Position numbers and translations under genes: made by a program. Shown here one piece after another: positions 1-6,282 of a stretch of 11,336 nucleotides of DNA (position 1 is the first letter of the stretch; every line of letters starts with the position of its first letter). This DNA comes from an uncultured Pirellulaceae bacterium (GTDB lineage Bacteria; Planctomycetota; Planctomycetia; Pirellulales; Pirellulaceae): contig CAKQNH010000072.1 in NCBI GenBank assembly GCA_934255105.1, positions 1-11,336 of the forward strand, written 5' to 3'. The notes under the pieces are model-generated. The model did not search any database and had not been told where the DNA came from. It worked only from the letters and a program-made list of their open reading frames with translations.

Positions 1-660
1 CAGCGAACGGCGGTTGATACCCAAGGCACGGGCGGCACGAGCTTTGTTGCCTGCATGCTGATTGAGCACGGCCAGCACGTGCGCACGCGTGATGGTGGCT
101 AAATCAATGGTTCCATCGGTCGAAAAAGGTGGTCCGGAATGCTCCGCATATGGCTGAAGTTGAGCGCTGGCAACGTCCGAATTGCTTTCCTGAGTCTGCG
201 AATTCGCCTGCCGTCTCAGCCGAGCGTTCTCGCGACGCAAATGTGTTAGCTCGGCAGCTTGTCGCAATCCCCAACGCAGTTCGTCCAGTGGGGTCGACCG
301 CGAGGCCACATGCAAGTTAGGTAGGCCGTCAAAGTCACGACTGCTTCCCATTCGCTCGTCTTCGCTGAGGTCTCTCAATACCAACACCTGCAAGGTTTCG
401 TCGGTCGTGCGCAGGCGGCCGAGGAATTCCCTTTGGTTGCGACAATTCGTTGAGATTAACGCTGCATCAAACGTGTGCTCTGCCGCGACCTGTAGAGCTT
501 GTTGGCAGTCCCTGAACGCCAATACGCGGAAGCCTTGCGTCTCTAAACCCGGCAGCGGCGCAGTAGATTCAGAGGTAACAACGAGCAGTTCCGCAGGCCG
601 GGGCGGAGGTAGGGGAACCCCAGTTGAGAGCGGTGCAGTCGGCGAGTGTATAGGGCGCAT
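1..660 (-). CDS. Fis-type transcriptional regulator with degenerate receiver domain (partial, C-terminus off window)
   Basis: The reading frame runs from ATG at 660 to the window edge, giving 220 codons. An in-frame TAG lies three codons upstream, so this is the first ATG. Residues about 22-137 resemble a response-regulator receiver, but the acidic pair after beta-1 is replaced (ELLVVTSES), the phospho-acceptor position is Ser70 (FDAALISTN), and the usual Lys-Pro is Arg121-Ser. Residues 138-150 (LTHLRRENARLRR) resemble the linker that precedes the AAA+ domain of NtrC-type regulators. No AAA+ domain follows: after about 35 polar residues comes a Fis-type helix-turn-helix (188-220, ITRAHVLAVLNQHAGNKARA and on to GINRRSL). 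Only the last few residues should be missing. By family, it should bind DNA in the cytoplasm. By inference it is not controlled by phosphorylation. Its target and any partner kinase are not visible. The domain call is firm; the role is not. Confidence 0.85.
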   Translation of the reverse strand, partial: MRPIHSPTAPLSTGVPLPPPRPAELLVVTSESTAPLPGLETQGFRVLAFRDCQQALQVAAEHTFDAALISTNCRNQREFLGRLRTTDETLQVLVLRDLSEDERMGSSRDFDGLPNLHVASRSTPLDELRWGLRQAAELTHLRRENARLRRQANSQTQESNSDVASAQLQPYAEHSGPPFSTDGTIDLATITRAHVLAVLNQHAGNKARAARALGINRRSL

Positions 661-735
661 AGTGGTGGGCTATAAATGCGGCGAAAGCCTAGGCAAGTGA
701 GGGTTTGTGCACGGCAGCGGCACATCACCGCAACT

Positions 736-764
736 TTAATACCATAAATGGACCTGCGTGTCCA
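736..764 (-). promoter_or_regulatory. Candidate sigma-70-like promoter for the Fis regulator
   Basis: On the minus strand TGGACA (759-764) is separated by exactly 17 bp from TATTAA (736-741). These match the -35 and -10 consensus at five and four of six positions. Transcription would begin near 728, about 70 nt before the ATG at 660. This is a match by eye only, and planctomycete promoters are poorly defined. Confidence 0.3.
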
Positions 765-810
765 GAATAGGCATGGAAGCCGTGCGGTTGGTCAGCAGCG
801 GGCAATTTAT

Positions 811-910
811 AACTGTCGCCAAGGGTACTAGCCGAAGTCGCCAGACTTTGGGCAAACCTAGCGACTTCCAAAGCCTAGCGACTTCGGCTACGACAGTTCT
901 TCAAAGTCTG
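811..910. repeat. Nested inverted-repeat element
   Basis: The right arm 878-898 pairs with two left segments, 811-818 and 829-841, leaving a 10-nt bulge and giving 21 paired positions. A second perfect 9-bp inverted pair (cagactttg 842-850, caaagtctg 902-910) competes with it. The 12-mer cctagcgacttc is also directly repeated at 857-868 and 874-885, a 17-bp period. It looks like a REP-like or MITE-like intergenic element. There is no T-tract to make it a standard terminator. Confidence 0.7.
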
Positions 911-1065
911 ACGGCTTCGATTACCTAGTTATTCTTCTCAGAAAACCTAGCCAAAAAACATCTAGCAGGATGGCCGTCGCGACATCGCTGGCCAACGCTC
1001 ATCAGTCAAATCCGCACATAGGTGCGCCTATACGCACAACTGACGGTTCCCGGCAAGCCGACGCG

Positions 1066-1161
1066 AATATGGCTCAACGCTCCCTGAATGTGGCTCGACG
1101 CTCCGCCGTCGGTATTAGGTATTGATCGAAGCGAGAACGACGCGGAGCGTCGAGCCACATT
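1066..1161. repeat. Cluster of dispersed 30-bp repeat forming a long hairpin
   Basis: One exact copy of the 30-bp element lies at 1087-1116, preceded by a degenerate copy (1066-1086). An inverted partial copy follows. The segment 1087-1105 is the perfect 19-bp reverse complement of 1143-1161, around a 37-nt loop. The hairpin begins 5 bp beyond the stop codon of the SHD1 gene, so it may end or stabilise that transcript. The same 30-bp element recurs twice inside the coding sequence at 10007-10069. Confidence 0.85.
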
Positions 1162-1166
1162 GTTGC

Positions 1167-2102
1167 TTAGCGGCTGGCTTGGCGGACTCCGACGAGCACG
1201 GAACCGGGATAGCGTTGCAAGGCCATTTGGCTGGCGATCTGGCTGTTTTGGGCGGGAACCATGACGCTGATCGGCCGTCCGTAGACGCCCGGTGCCGGGG
1301 CTAAACCGACTTGCCAAATTGCGATCGCACCGGTGGCTGCAGCCAGCATCTCCAGCTTCAGCATTTCGATCTGCTGCTTAGACTGACGATCCTGCTGATA
1401 AGCCATGGCTGCCGAGCGGACTAAAAAACTCTCCTGCTCGCGACTGGCCTCGCTCTCTTCGCGCTCCTTCCATAGCTCCCAGCCTGGTTCCAGGATGGCC
1501 ATCTCGTCGGGTGCAAACAGCGAAAACGGCACGCCGATCTCATCGCCGCTTTCAAGCTGCAACAATACGCCTTCGAGCATGTACGATTTGCCATTGGGTC
1601 CGATCGATCGGGACCATTGATCGAGTTGTTTTTCGTTTTCGAGCGGGAGCCCCTCAATTTCGGACAGGATGCGCAATACCAGTCTCTGGTGGATCGGATC
1701 GAGTTTGGAGAATGGCGTGTCGTTGATATATACAGCGCGCGCCATGCGTCTTACGGTGACCTGCTTGCGGCCATAGGCTTTCACCCGGCCGCGAAACTTC
1801 ATACCATCTCTGCCGGTCCAAGTTTGCATTTCCTCGGCGGACTTGTGTTCGGCATCCACGGTCTCTTTTGAACGCACATACTCCTGGTCTGCTTTTGACA
1901 GATCCTTCAGCTCAACAGCTACCAGATCACCGTTGGGGCGTTTCAATACCACAGTGGAGTCGTTGAAACTAATGACTTCAGCTTCGAGTTTATAAGCGCC
2001 ATTGGTGCTCGACCAGATGCGGGCATGCGCCGCGCTGGCTAGCATCGCGCAAGCCAATGCGCCCAGTAGCAGCATTGAGTGTGAATATCGCATGGGGGAC
2101 AT
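1167..2102 (-). CDS. Secreted SHD1-domain protein
   Basis: The product has 311 residues from ATG at 2102. A TTG at 2111 and an ATG at 2093 are alternative starts, and no strong ribosome site decides among them. Residues 1-27 form a signal peptide with a hydrophobic core MLLLGALACAMLA ending in AHA. Residues 28-77 match the SLA1 homology domain 1 pattern common in planctomycete exported proteins (RIWSSTNGAYKLEAEV, then VELKDLSKADQEYV). A second, weaker SHD1-like segment starts with WTGRDGMKFRGRV near residue 95. The C-terminus carries a conserved-looking stretch with NSQIASQMALQRYPG. SHD1 in yeast Sla1 binds short peptide motifs; in planctomycetes its function is unknown, so a binding role outside the cytoplasmic membrane is only inferred. 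It appears to be a single-gene transcript, ending next to the hairpin at 1087-1161. Confidence 0.88.
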   Translation of the reverse strand: MSPMRYSHSMLLLGALACAMLASAAHARIWSSTNGAYKLEAEVISFNDSTVVLKRPNGDLVAVELKDLSKADQEYVRSKETVDAEHKSAEEMQTWTGRDGMKFRGRVKAYGRKQVTVRRMARAVYINDTPFSKLDPIHQRLVLRILSEIEGLPLENEKQLDQWSRSIGPNGKSYMLEGVLLQLESGDEIGVPFSLFAPDEMAILEPGWELWKEREESEASREQESFLVRSAAMAYQQDRQSKQQIEMLKLEMLAAATGAIAIWQVGLAPAPGVYGRPISVMVPAQNSQIASQMALQRYPGSVLVGVRQASR

Positions 2103-2210
2103 CTGCCGCAAGAGGCAGCCTTTAATAAGGTTCTAACAGAGGATTTCTAGTTGGCCAAAGCGATGCCTGGGAACCTGCCATGTCTCAGTTCGCTTCCCAA
2201 CGCACATTGT

Positions 2211-2219
2211 ATTATATCA
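2211..2219 (-). promoter_or_regulatory. Candidate extended -10 promoter for the SHD1 gene
   Basis: On the minus strand this reads TGATATAAT, a perfect TATAAT with the TGN extension. No good -35 box sits 17 bp upstream (TACAGG is the best). The leader to ATG 2102 would be about 100 nt. It is tentative. Confidence 0.35.
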
Positions 2220-2332
2220 CGCCAGCCCGCCATCCTGTAGGCAGCCGCGCCGTGAGCTTCGACGCTCTTCGCAATCTATGAGCAACGTGGACGTGCGGCT
2301 TGGCATCGGCCTAGCTAGGACTGTCAACAGGC

Positions 2333-2585
2333 TCGACAAGCTGGCAGCTTCTTTCAGGGATGACAAGTTATTACAGGGATGACAAGCTGGAAGCTTATCC
2401 CACGGCTGACAAGCTGGCAGCTTCTTTCAGGGATGACAAGTTATTACAGGGCTGACAAGCTGGAAGCTTATCCCACGGCTGACAAGCTGGCAGCTTATTA
2501 CAGGGCTGACAAGCTGGAAGCTTATTACAGGCTGACAAGCTGGAAGCTTATTACAGGGATGACAAGCTGGAAGCTTATCCCACGG
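2333..2585. repeat. Tandem array of ten 27/19-bp units
   Basis: Ten consecutive units begin at 2333, 2360, 2379, 2406, 2433, 2452, 2479, 2506, 2532 and 2559, with lengths 27, 19, 27, 27, 19, 27, 27, 26, 27 and 27. The core is TGACAAGCTGGAAGCTTAT followed by either cccacgg or tacaggg. The two 19-bp units lack the same internal 8 bp (ctggcagc). Units 1-3 and 4-6 are a duplicated 73-bp block. The units have no variable spacers, so this is not a CRISPR array. An exact 23-bp inverse match to the unit lies at 9060-9082. Confidence 0.95.
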
Positions 2586-2730
2586 TGGGAATCGTCCGCA
2601 GGCGAAATGCCAACTTCGACCCACCGCGGAAGTTTAGAAATCATAGCTCGACATTAGGACCGCGACGAAGTAAACAACCCTTCGATCATGCTAGTGGTCT
2701 AAGCAAATTGTTGCCAGGCGACGGCGGGCA

Positions 2731-3072
2731 TCATTTGGCTGCTGCCATGGCGGCTTCGATCTCTTGAATCGCAGCTTGCGCATCCGAGCGCACTTTTTCA
2801 TCGGATGATGTCTTGATCGCTTTTTGAAGTTCGGGAATGGCTGGCTCGGCGAACGCTCCCATGCGGCCAAGTTCTCGTGCCGCCTGAGCATTCTTCTTGA
2901 GATTTTCTTTGCGGTGCAGCATTTCGATCAGATACTTCATTTTCTCTGCATCGCTCTTGGCCATTTGCCCCGGTGCCTGGGGCTCCGTCGCTGTGGGTTT
3001 CGGATCGCCTCCGCAACCGGTCAAGCAGAAACAACTGGCCAGCAGGCAAACGGAAAAAGCAGCTCTCAGCAT
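2731..3072 (-). CDS. Small lipoprotein with HEAT-like repeat
   Basis: The product has 113 residues. ATG at 3072 is preferred over the TTG just before it because AAGGAG lies 9 nt upstream. Residues 1-20 form a lipoprotein signal with lipobox LTGC, placing the acylated Cys at 20. A short polar linker follows (GGDPKPTATEP). Residues about 58-107 look like one or two HEAT-type helical hairpins (ARELGRMGAFAEPAIPELQK, then KVRSDAQAAIQEIE). It is predicted to be anchored on the outer face of a membrane; a protein-binding role is inferred from the fold only. It lies 233 bp downstream of the DUF1559 gene on the same strand. Small lipoproteins beside DUF1559 genes are common in planctomycetes as I recall, so a functional pair is plausible. 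No enzyme motif is seen. Confidence 0.85.
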   Translation of the reverse strand: MLRAAFSVCLLASCFCLTGCGGDPKPTATEPQAPGQMAKSDAEKMKYLIEMLHRKENLKKNAQAARELGRMGAFAEPAIPELQKAIKTSSDEKVRSDAQAAIQEIEAAMAAAK

Positions 3073-3081
3073 CAATTCGAA

Positions 3082-3087
3082 CTCCTT
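3082..3087 (-). promoter_or_regulatory. Ribosome binding site of the HEAT lipoprotein
   Basis: AAGGAG on the minus strand lies 9 nt before ATG 3072 and supports that start. Confidence 0.65.
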
Positions 3088-3159
3088 GGGGGTAAATGAG
3101 GAAGCGGAAAACCAAGTGGCGGAGCTGGAAGCTCGAGGTGTGGATTCGCAAGCTGAAAT

Positions 3160-3195
3160 CTTACGCCACCTTCGCAGGCTGGAAGCTTACGCCAC
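3160..3195. repeat. Dispersed GGAAGCTTACGCCAC-type repeat
   Basis: The segment contains two partial units: a cttacgccac end and then GCAGGCTGGAAGCTTACGCC. It belongs to the same family as 6132-6183 and shares the core GCTGGAAGCTTA with the tandem array at 2333-2585. A more diverged relic (gagctggaagctcg) lies at 3122-3135. Confidence 0.7.
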
Positions 3196-3210
3196 TCTGG
3201 CCCGCGAAAG

Positions 3211-3235
3211 CAGCGTCGAAAGCGCTTCGACGCTG
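3211..3235. terminator. Perfect 10-bp hairpin, possible terminator of the DUF1559 gene
   Basis: CAGCGTCGAA (3211-3220) and TTCGACGCTG (3226-3235) form a perfect stem with a 5-nt loop. It lies about 70 nt beyond the DUF1559 stop on the minus strand. No real T-run follows on either strand, so it may instead be a repeat-derived hairpin or an mRNA-stabilising structure between the DUF1559 gene and the lipoprotein gene. Confidence 0.4.
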
Positions 3236-3305
3236 TTTGCGCCACTTGTGCCAATTGTTCAGCCTCGTTTCGGCGAGCTGTGAGCTCGGCACTAACCTTG
3301 CGACT

Positions 3306-4448
3306 CTATTGTGAAACATTCACAACTTCGCCGCCGCCAATCGTGGAGCTGGCACGGTAGGCTACCATATCGATCGAGGCGCTAATAAAGTGAACCGAAC
3401 CGTCGGCCAACAAAAACTGTCCACCACCGGTATGTTGGCTGCGGAAGTTCGAGGTGCTATTTCGGCCACCATTGGCACTGCTGCGAGCGTCGCGTTGCTG
3501 CGATGCGCGGTCGCCTCCCAATGCCATCCAACTGTCGGTAACCGGCCATTTGTTGAGCTTCTCCATCGTGCAGCCAAACGAGCTGGTGCCTATCATGCTG
3601 GGGATATCTTCATCGCCAGGCTGACCGATCAACCAGCCAGTATTGGCGTAAACGCGCTGGCCGAACTGATCTGGATTGGTGCAGTTGACGCCTCGGCACA
3701 GCGGCCATGGAGCGCCTCCCGCCGCTTCACCCATGGCGTAGGTGTTGCTTGTGCCATCAGAGATCTCGGCCATCTTGACCTTTGTCGCGCGGTTGAACAT
3801 CCCCTTTTCATTGGCGGGAATCCCACCATTTAGATAGCCCTTCTTGGAACCTTGTTGAGGCCGACCATTGGTAGCGAGCACAAATCCGGCCGCTCTCTGG
3901 TCTGCGCGATCCCAGTCGACCGCCCACGCGTCGTTTACGCCTTTGCAAAAAGCATAGTGCATCGCTGCAAACTGGGGTACGCCCACGCTCGGATCATGAA
4001 TGTCTTCGCCCGCAGGTCCCCAGATATCGACAGGGTTTAACGGACCGTTGGCCGCAGATGGGCAGATGGCTACGGGCAGAACCGACAGTTCAATGTTGGT
4101 GTCTGCAGCGGCGTCCATCCAATCTGCATTGACGTCGGGCATGTTTTGCAGATTCGCCTGCTCCAGATAGGGTAGCAGGGCGACCACCGCATTTGTCTGC
4201 ACGTACATGTAGCCATCACCGGCGGCGCGAGGCACATCCCCCATCGGGAATGCCTTGTAGACATCATGAAAATTGTGCATCGCCAGCCCGTACTGCTTCA
4301 GGTTGTTGCTGCACTGCATCCGACGGGCGGCTTCCCGAGCGGCTTGAACGGCGGGCAATAATAAGCCCACTAAAACTCCAATGATGGCAATCACCACCAA
4401 CAGTTCCACAAGTGTGAACCCACTAACTGACTCTTTGGCTCTCTTCAT
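3306..4448 (-). CDS. DUF1559 family prepilin-like secreted protein
   Basis: The product has 380 residues from ATG 4448, with AAAGGG 8 nt upstream. The frame stays open further upstream, but that extension has no conserved features. The N-terminus is a type IV prepilin signal: [10 protein letters not shown] followed by [20 protein letters not shown], with predicted cleavage between Gly10 and Phe11 by a prepilin peptidase. Next come the typical [20 protein letters not shown] and the globular DUF1559 domain. Near the C-terminus a His at 339 is followed by nine residues and then Asp349-Gly350 (the H-X9-DG motif of this family). Such proteins are massively expanded in planctomycetes and have been proposed to be pseudopilin-like surface or periplasmic proteins; no enzymatic activity is established. 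The HEAT lipoprotein lies downstream on the same strand. The acyltransferase-like gene is divergent, 367 bp away. Confidence 0.95.
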   Translation of the reverse strand: MKRAKESVSGFTLVELLVVIAIIGVLVGLLLPAVQAAREAARRMQCSNNLKQYGLAMHNFHDVYKAFPMGDVPRAAGDGYMYVQTNAVVALLPYLEQANLQNMPDVNADWMDAAADTNIELSVLPVAICPSAANGPLNPVDIWGPAGEDIHDPSVGVPQFAAMHYAFCKGVNDAWAVDWDRADQRAAGFVLATNGRPQQGSKKGYLNGGIPANEKGMFNRATKVKMAEISDGTSNTYAMGEAAGGAPWPLCRGVNCTNPDQFGQRVYANTGWLIGQPGDEDIPSMIGTSSFGCTMEKLNKWPVTDSWMALGGDRASQQRDARSSANGGRNSTSNFRSQHTGGGQFLLADGSVHFISASIDMVAYRASSTIGGGEVVNVSQ

Positions 4449-4456
4449 ATTCAATG

Positions 4457-4462
4457 CCCTTT
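4457..4462 (-). promoter_or_regulatory. Ribosome binding site of the DUF1559 gene
   Basis: AAAGGG on the minus strand lies 8 nt before ATG 4448. It fixes the start at the prepilin signal rather than at the longer open frame that begins near 4544. Confidence 0.6.
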
Positions 4463-4601
4463 CGATAAATATGAAAGCAACTACCACAGCGGTACACCGG
4501 ATAGTGTCGGGGCGAACGCCCTCTAAAAAACTTGGTGCCAGCAACGCGGCAACAAGAACGACCGCAGGAAAAGAAATAAGGATCTAAGCGCACGACAAGG
4601 A

Positions 4602-4635
4602 TTGGATTATTTCGCACGGTTGGATTATTTCACAC
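4602..4635. promoter_or_regulatory. Twin 16-bp motif with 18-bp period, upstream of acyltransferase 1
   Basis: TTGGATTATTTCGCAC (4602-4617) is repeated as TTGGATTATTTCACAC (4620-4635), differing at one base. The same arrangement, with the same 18-bp period, occurs at 10392-10425 before the paralogous gene. It could be a tandem operator or activator site. It lies about 180 bp from ATG 4816, so an upstream-activator position or a leader element is possible. A duplicated non-functional flank cannot be excluded. Confidence 0.5.
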
Positions 4636-4804
4636 AAGAGCGGACTTTGTCAAGCGAATAGTGGGCAGAAACTTGGTTTTAACCCTGCCTTAACGAGAAG
4701 TGAAGTAAAGTTATGCTGTCGGGTCGTGTTGGGAGTGCGCGAGGAAGCTTGGCTGGTTTAGGTCGCCACACCCCACTGTTCAGGTGGTTTTTCAGGCGGC
4801 ACTT

Positions 4805-4810
4805 GAGGAG
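4805..4810 (+). promoter_or_regulatory. Ribosome binding site of acyltransferase 1
   Basis: GAGGAG lies 5 nt before ATG 4816, the strongest Shine-Dalgarno site in the window. Confidence 0.75.
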
Positions 4811-4815
4811 CAACG

Positions 4816-6063
4816 ATGAGTCTAGTAGCAACACCAACCCGCATCATTTCGCTCGATCAATTCCGCGGCTACAGCGTGGCCGGGATGTTCGTGGTTAATT
4901 TCCTGGGTGGGTTGGCGATTACGCATCAGCTCCTGCAGCATAACAACACGCACTTTAGCTATGCCGATTCGATCATGCCCAGCTTTATCTTCGCCTGCGG
5001 CTACTCGTATCGCATGGCGTATCTCAGGCGATTGCAGGACATTGGCCCGGCCGCTGCGCGGTGGCGATTCGTCAACCGCAGTCTGGGCTTGATCTTGCTG
5101 TCGCTGATGGTGTTTGGCTTCGATTCCGATTTTTCCAGTTGGTCGGAAATGAGTTTGGCGGCCGGCTTGAAGTTCGGGTTGGAGTTGCTCAAAGCGAACA
5201 TGTGGGAAGTGTTAGCGATCATCGGCGCATGTCAAATTCTCATCATGCCGCTGGTGGCCAAGAGCGCGATGGTACGCACGCTAGCACTGCTAGGATTCGG
5301 CGTGATACATGTGGTCATCTCTGGGTGGTTCAATTACGACTTTGTCTACGGATTGCCGAACGGTCTGGATCGCTTGCTGGGGATGGAGGGAAAGCGAGCC
5401 TGGGACGGTGGTCTGTTTGGCTTGCTGGCCTGGTCGCAGATGATGCTGGCAGGCACGTTGGCTTACGACATCGTGCAGCGGAATACCTCGGCAGCCGCGG
5501 TCAAGCGACTGGCCGGTTGGGGGCTATTGCTGATGCTGGTCGGCTATGGCTTGTCGTGTTTAACGCGTTTGTATGATTGGCCAGATCGGCCCGCCCAGGC
5601 GTCGACAGACACCTCTGAGCCATCCAATCCGAGCCAGGCTCTGTCGCCGGTAGTGCCCGATTTTTCGCAGGCGGCAGGTCGGAGTTGGCGCGAGCTACTG
5701 GCCGAACCCCCCTTCGTGCCTCCCCCGTCGTTCGAGCACCGCGCACGCAATTACTGGATGATGGATAAGCGGATCGTCAGCCAACCGTTTGTGCTGTTCA
5801 GCACCGGTTTCGCTTTGGCGCTGTACAGTCTATTTGTGTGGGTATGCGATATAGGGCAGTTGAGCGCCGGTATCTTTCGGACCTTCGGACAAAATCCGCT
5901 GGCGGCATATATCATCCACCACTTTGTCGAAAATACGATTCGGCTGGTGGTCCCCAAGGATTCGCCGCTCGCCTGGGTCTGCCTAGGGCTCGGTGTCTCT
6001 TTTGGAATCACCTATGCGTTTGTCAGGTTCTTAGAAAAACGCGGCTTGTACCTGCGGCTGTGA
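4816..6063 (+). CDS. Multipass membrane protein, HGSNAT/DUF5009-like acyltransferase family (paralogue 1)
   Basis: The product has 415 residues, with GAGGAG 5 nt before ATG. The N-terminus has the family motif RIISLDQFRGYSVAGM (SLDQFRG at 12-18). It is followed by QHNNTHFSYADSIMPSF, in which His42 and Asp51 align roughly with the catalytic-His region of heparan-alpha-glucosaminide N-acetyltransferase (human HGSNAT: H, about ten residues, then AD). I count about ten hydrophobic segments. A polar Pro/Ser-rich loop (about 255-310) precedes NYWMMDKR, and the C-terminal FGQNPLAAYIIHHFVEN is typical of the family. Relatives move an acetyl group from cytoplasmic acetyl-CoA across the membrane to a sugar amine; the substrate here is unknown. 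The gene is followed by a short hairpin and then the cytochrome gene on the same strand, 219 bp away. A paralogue starts at 10472. The family call is strong; the activity is inferred. Confidence 0.87.
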   Translation: MSLVATPTRIISLDQFRGYSVAGMFVVNFLGGLAITHQLLQHNNTHFSYADSIMPSFIFACGYSYRMAYLRRLQDIGPAAARWRFVNRSLGLILLSLMVFGFDSDFSSWSEMSLAAGLKFGLELLKANMWEVLAIIGACQILIMPLVAKSAMVRTLALLGFGVIHVVISGWFNYDFVYGLPNGLDRLLGMEGKRAWDGGLFGLLAWSQMMLAGTLAYDIVQRNTSAAAVKRLAGWGLLLMLVGYGLSCLTRLYDWPDRPAQASTDTSEPSNPSQALSPVVPDFSQAAGRSWRELLAEPPFVPPPSFEHRARNYWMMDKRIVSQPFVLFSTGFALALYSLFVWVCDIGQLSAGIFRTFGQNPLAAYIIHHFVENTIRLVVPKDSPLAWVCLGLGVSFGITYAFVRFLEKRGLYLRL

Positions 6064-6102
6064 GTATCGCTGGGAGGTTTCGCAGGCTCTCAGAAGCAAG
6101 CG

Positions 6103-6121
6103 CGCAAGCTGGACGCTTGCG
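6103..6121. terminator. 7-bp hairpin after acyltransferase 1
   Basis: CGCAAGC (6103-6109) and GCTTGCG (6115-6121) pair perfectly around a 5-nt loop, 39 nt beyond the stop codon at 6063. The following bases are G-rich with no T-run, so intrinsic termination is doubtful. Confidence 0.35.
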
Positions 6122-6131
6122 GTCGGGGGTC

Positions 6132-6183
6132 GCAAGGTAGAAGCTTACGCCACTTTTGCAGGCTGGAAGCTTAGGTCACTTGG
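6132..6183. repeat. Two direct GGAAGCTTA-type repeat units
   Basis: Two 26-bp units (6132-6157 and 6158-6183) share the pattern GCA-G-nnG-GAAGCTTA-n-G-n-CACTT. They match the repeat at 3160-3195 and, more distantly, the tandem array at 2333-2585. They lie in the leader region of the cytochrome gene, ending about 100 bp before its start. Confidence 0.75.
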
Positions 6184-6282
6184 AGACGCTTGATTGCGGG
6201 GTGGGGATGAGGCTACAATAGTGGATGGTTCGCACCCCTGCCTGACACCTACCCACCTCCGTTTCTTTGCAAAGTGCCATCC

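Larger units (their letters stand above)
661..1166. other. Intergenic region, 506 bp, with repeats
   Basis: No convincing gene lies here. The stretch holds the candidate promoter of the Fis regulator (736-764), a nested palindrome (811-910), and a cluster of copies of the dispersed 30-bp repeat (1066-1161). Short ORFs on both strands have no recognisable motifs and run through the repeats. Confidence 0.7.
2103..2730. other. Intergenic region, 628 bp, dominated by a tandem array
   Basis: The stretch contains the candidate SHD1-gene promoter (2211-2219) and the tandem array at 2333-2585. From 2586 to 2730, downstream of the HEAT lipoprotein, I see no gene and no clear terminator. Small ORFs across the array exist only because the 27-bp unit keeps frame. 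Confidence 0.7.
4449..4815. other. Divergent intergenic region, 367 bp
   Basis: The stretch separates the DUF1559 gene (minus) from the first acyltransferase-like gene (plus) and should hold both promoters. The only clear structure is the twin motif at 4602-4635. I find no convincing -35/-10 pair and no gene. Unlike nearly all other gaps here, it has none of the GGAAGCTTA or 30-bp repeats. Confidence 0.6.

Noticed and set aside
407..700. Plus-strand open frame over the Fis regulator
   Set aside because: It is antisense to a gene with a clear Fis helix-turn-helix and receiver-like pattern, and has low-complexity Gly/Arg content.
2333..2585. CRISPR array
   Set aside because: Units are contiguous with no unique spacers, and no cas gene is present. 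The same applies to 9075-9210.
2379..2657. Open frame of about 92 codons on the plus strand across the 27-bp array, with repeated TSWKLIPR-like peptide
   Set aside because: It starts inside the array, has no ribosome site, and is open only because the unit is nine codons long. The minus-strand frame at 2427-2624 arises the same way.
3390..3833. Open frame of 147 codons antisense to the DUF1559 gene
   Set aside because: It is a shadow of a well-supported coding region, with no recognisable domain.
4509..4530. Hairpin gggc-gaac-gccc followed by an A-run, considered as a terminator
   Set aside because: On the plus strand the run is A, not T; on the minus strand the T-run precedes the stem. Neither fits an intrinsic terminator, and the stem is only 4 bp.
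4449..4544. N-terminal extension of the DUF1559 protein by 32 codons
   Set aside because: The extension has no conserved pattern, and the prepilin signal with AAAGGG 8 nt upstream sets the start at 4448.
4647..4675. TTGTCA as a -35 box for the first acyltransferase gene
   Set aside because: No acceptable -10 box lies at 16-18 bp; the best hexamer there is AACTTG.
5061..5576. Open frame of 171 codons inside the first acyltransferase gene
   Set aside because: It is a second frame of a gene whose own frame shows clear family motifs and membrane segments; no motif is seen in this one.
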